Shown here piece after piece: positions 5,589-6,821 of a stretch of DNA of 6,821 nucleotides; the first letter of the stretch is position 1; every line of letters begins with the position of its first letter. Source of the DNA: Bacteroidales bacterium (lineage in GTDB: Bacteria; Bacteroidota; Bacteroidia; Bacteroidales; WCHB1-69); the NCBI GenBank assembly GCA_017394765.1, contig JAFPXF010000012.1, positions 1-6,821 of the forward strand, given 5' to 3'. Below the pieces are notes generated by a model. The model saw nothing but the letters and a program-made list of their open reading frames with translations. It was not told where the DNA came from and made no database searches. The position numbers and the translations under genes are program-made.

Positions 5589-6488
5589 TCATCTTCTTTT
5601 TTCCCGAGGCTTAATATCATAGACAACCACCTCGTTGAAAACGCCTTCCTTTGTGAAAATGCTAAACAAATAGGCCTTGCAGGTGACGGGTTTGTCCTTC
5701 GGCAACCTGCAGCTGTTCTTCACCCTTTCCACAGTGTTGAAGAAGAACTCCTTTCCTCCTTGCGACAGCAGGACGGCGGTGGGATCCGCCGGCATGTTCT
5801 CTTCAAGGTCCCGTATGACGTAATAGTAGGCTATCTCTTCCCGCAATGCTTCGTCCTTGATGAACGCCAAATCCTGTTCTTGGAAATTGTAATGGCCTTT
5901 GCAACAGGAGAGGTAGAGGGCTTCGAAAGAATGAGAGGAGACGGAGATGGAGTCGATATTGTTGTAACTCCAAAATTTTTCGAGCAATATTGCCGAATGC
6001 CCATCTGAAAATGTGAGGACAGGGCAATTGTTTGTTTTCATTCCTTTGTCAAGGAAAAAGTCGTTGTATGATAACATGACCAGCTCATTGCGTGCGGGAA
6101 CATTCAACACAATATGAGGAATATCGCTGCCGTCTCCTTGGTGATAATCCACGATGGAAAAGCCCAATTTGGGTGGATAAGATGGCTCGTAAATGGGCAT
6201 GTCTGTAGGGAGAGCGGGAAAAGAGAAAACAGAGTCGTTGCCGCTCAAATAAAAGGTCGGACAAAACTGCAGGTGGACGCCTCCATTCCCCACGAATAGA
6301 AGCTTGTCAGCAATGCCGTCGCCGTCAAAATCCCAATTTCCGGAATAGTCGTGAGTTTGGCTCTCTTCGTCATAAGAGTAGTGTATATTCGTGTTTTTGT
6401 ACAACTCTGAAAATGAATTTGTTGGCTGCGCGTCACAGCCGAATAGTCCAATGCCGGCCAAGAGAAGGATTACAATAGTATGCTTCAT
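5589..6488 (-). CDS. Lipoprotein with EF-hand-like calcium loop
   Basis: 299 residues. MKHTIVILLLAGIGLFGC is a lipoprotein signal with lipobox LFGC, Cys18 being the lipidation site, so the protein is anchored in the envelope. Residues 53-61 (DFDGDGIAD) fit D-x-D-x-D-G-x-x-D, the calcium loop of EF-hand, dockerin and VCBS/FG-GAP-type proteins; ligands would be Asp53, Asp55, Asp57 and Asp61. It is followed by a beta strand (KLLFVGNGG), as in FG-GAP-like repeats, but only one clear loop is present. The rest is beta-rich with SCCKGHYNF (two adjacent Cys) and a helical stretch around EALREEIAYYYVIRDLEENM. I do not recognise the family and assign no function. The gene is monocistronic and flanked on both sides by related mini-hairpin arrays. 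Confidence 0.75.
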   Translation of the reverse strand: MKHTIVILLLAGIGLFGCDAQPTNSFSELYKNTNIHYSYDEESQTHDYSGNWDFDGDGIADKLLFVGNGGVHLQFCPTFYLSGNDSVFSFPALPTDMPIYEPSYPPKLGFSIVDYHQGDGSDIPHIVLNVPARNELVMLSYNDFFLDKGMKTNNCPVLTFSDGHSAILLEKFWSYNNIDSISVSSHSFEALYLSCCKGHYNFQEQDLAFIKDEALREEIAYYYVIRDLEENMPADPTAVLLSQGGKEFFFNTVERVKNSCRLPKDKPVTCKAYLFSIFTKEGVFNEVVVYDIKPREKRR

Positions 6489-6509
6489 CTTTTGTGAGTT
6501 TTTATGGCG

Positions 6510-6517
6510 CGAAAATA
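6510..6517 (-). promoter_or_regulatory. Weak -7 box for calcium-loop lipoprotein gene
   Basis: The minus strand reads TATTTTCG, one mismatch from TAnnTTTG, about 22 nt before the ATG at 6488. No clear TTTG lies at -33; that position falls in the repeat head (6530-6546), so the repeat and promoter overlap. Confidence 0.25.
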
Positions 6518-6529
6518 CACTTTTTGAAT

Positions 6530-6597
6530 GAATGTTAACACGAAGTCATCAACAGCCGCAGGCTAACCAACAGCGAAGCTAACCAACAGCGCAGGCT
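6530..6597. repeat. Mini-hairpin tandem array, copy B
   Basis: The same 17-nt head GAATGTTAACACGAAGT (6530-6546) is followed by CATCAACAGCCGCAGGCT (6547-6564), AACCAACAGCGAAGCT (6565-6580) and AACCAACAGCGCAGGCT (6581-6597). The middle unit is identical to the middle unit of copy A; the first unit here equals the third unit of copy A. The array fills most of the gap between the lipoprotein start region and the stop of the partial gene at 6611. It lies where upstream promoter elements of the lipoprotein gene would be expected. Confidence 0.8.
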
Positions 6598-6610
6598 AAA
6601 CGACACGGAG

Positions 6611-6821
6611 TCAGCAGCATGTCCGTGTTTTCCGCAGCTGTTCTTTTCGCGCCGAGGGGACGATTTCCTCGTGGTAGAAGTAGTTCACCACCACGGGCGG
6701 TTCGCCGTGCTTGGCGCGCACCGTGTCGTCGTTGCGGACGTATAAGAACCCCTTCTCAGCACAGAATCGGCGCAAGTCGGTGTCGAGTTCGCTCCAATAG
6801 GTGCGGTCTTTCTTGGTGTAG
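6611..6821 (-). CDS. Unrecognised protein, C-terminal 69 residues (5' end outside window)
   Basis: An open minus-strand frame enters from the right edge and stops at TGA 6611-6613. It reads YTKKDRTYWSELDTDLRRFC, AEKGFLYVRNDDTVRAKHGE, PPVVVNYFYHEEIVPSARKE and then QLRKTRTCC. The mix of charged and aromatic residues, lack of low complexity and GC-rich third positions look coding. The tail is basic and ends in two cysteines. No family is recognised from this fragment. The stop lies 14 nt before the edge of repeat array B. Confidence 0.6.
   Translation of the reverse strand, partial: YTKKDRTYWSELDTDLRRFCAEKGFLYVRNDDTVRAKHGEPPVVVNYFYHEEIVPSARKEQLRKTRTCC

Overview
The window looks like a chromosomal accessory stretch from a member of the Bacteroidales, probably Prevotella or a close relative. 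This rests on perfect or near-perfect Bacteroidetes -7 boxes (TAnnTTTG: TATTTTTG three times, TACCTTTG once) ahead of genes, a general lack of Shine-Dalgarno sequences, two lipoproteins with clear lipoboxes, and esterase, GT4 and DUF362-lipoprotein families typical of that order. The genus is inference.

Layout. 1-287: no gene; a nested set of inverted repeats. 288-476 (+): the first ~43 codons of a tyrosine recombinase, then a break. 382-2719 (-): a two-gene unit, a family-4 glycosyltransferase followed by a secreted E-set/alpha-beta-hydrolase esterase; the stop and start codons overlap (ATGATTAG), and the esterase's last codons run antisense through the integrase remnant. 2720-3056: promoter of that unit, a weak 33-codon ORF and a likely terminator. 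3057-4079 (-): DUF362-family lipoprotein. 4080-4331: divergent promoter region. 4332-4919 (+): small outer-membrane beta-barrel protein. 4920-5588: a small gene apparently broken by a one-base frameshift after its second codon, a short hypothetical ORF, a nested stem-loop and a tandem mini-hairpin repeat array. 5589-6488 (-): lipoprotein with an EF-hand-like calcium loop. 6489-6610: a weak promoter and a second copy of the repeat array. 6611-6821 (-): C-terminal end of an unrecognised gene.

How the genes may work together. The glycosyltransferase and esterase are almost certainly co-transcribed and translationally coupled; sugar transfer in the cytoplasm plus a periplasmic esterase would fit envelope glycoconjugate or glycolipid work, but no substrate can be read from sequence. 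The DUF362 lipoprotein, the barrel protein and the calcium-loop lipoprotein are all predicted envelope proteins with their own transcription units.

The most unusual signals are structural. Two related arrays of 16-18 nt mini-hairpin units, each headed by the same 17-nt word, flank the calcium-loop lipoprotein gene. The left end looks like a mobile-element scar in which a beheaded integrase has been joined to the end of an esterase gene. I saw no CRISPR array, tRNA, rRNA or complete insertion sequence, and no recognisable complete new system.
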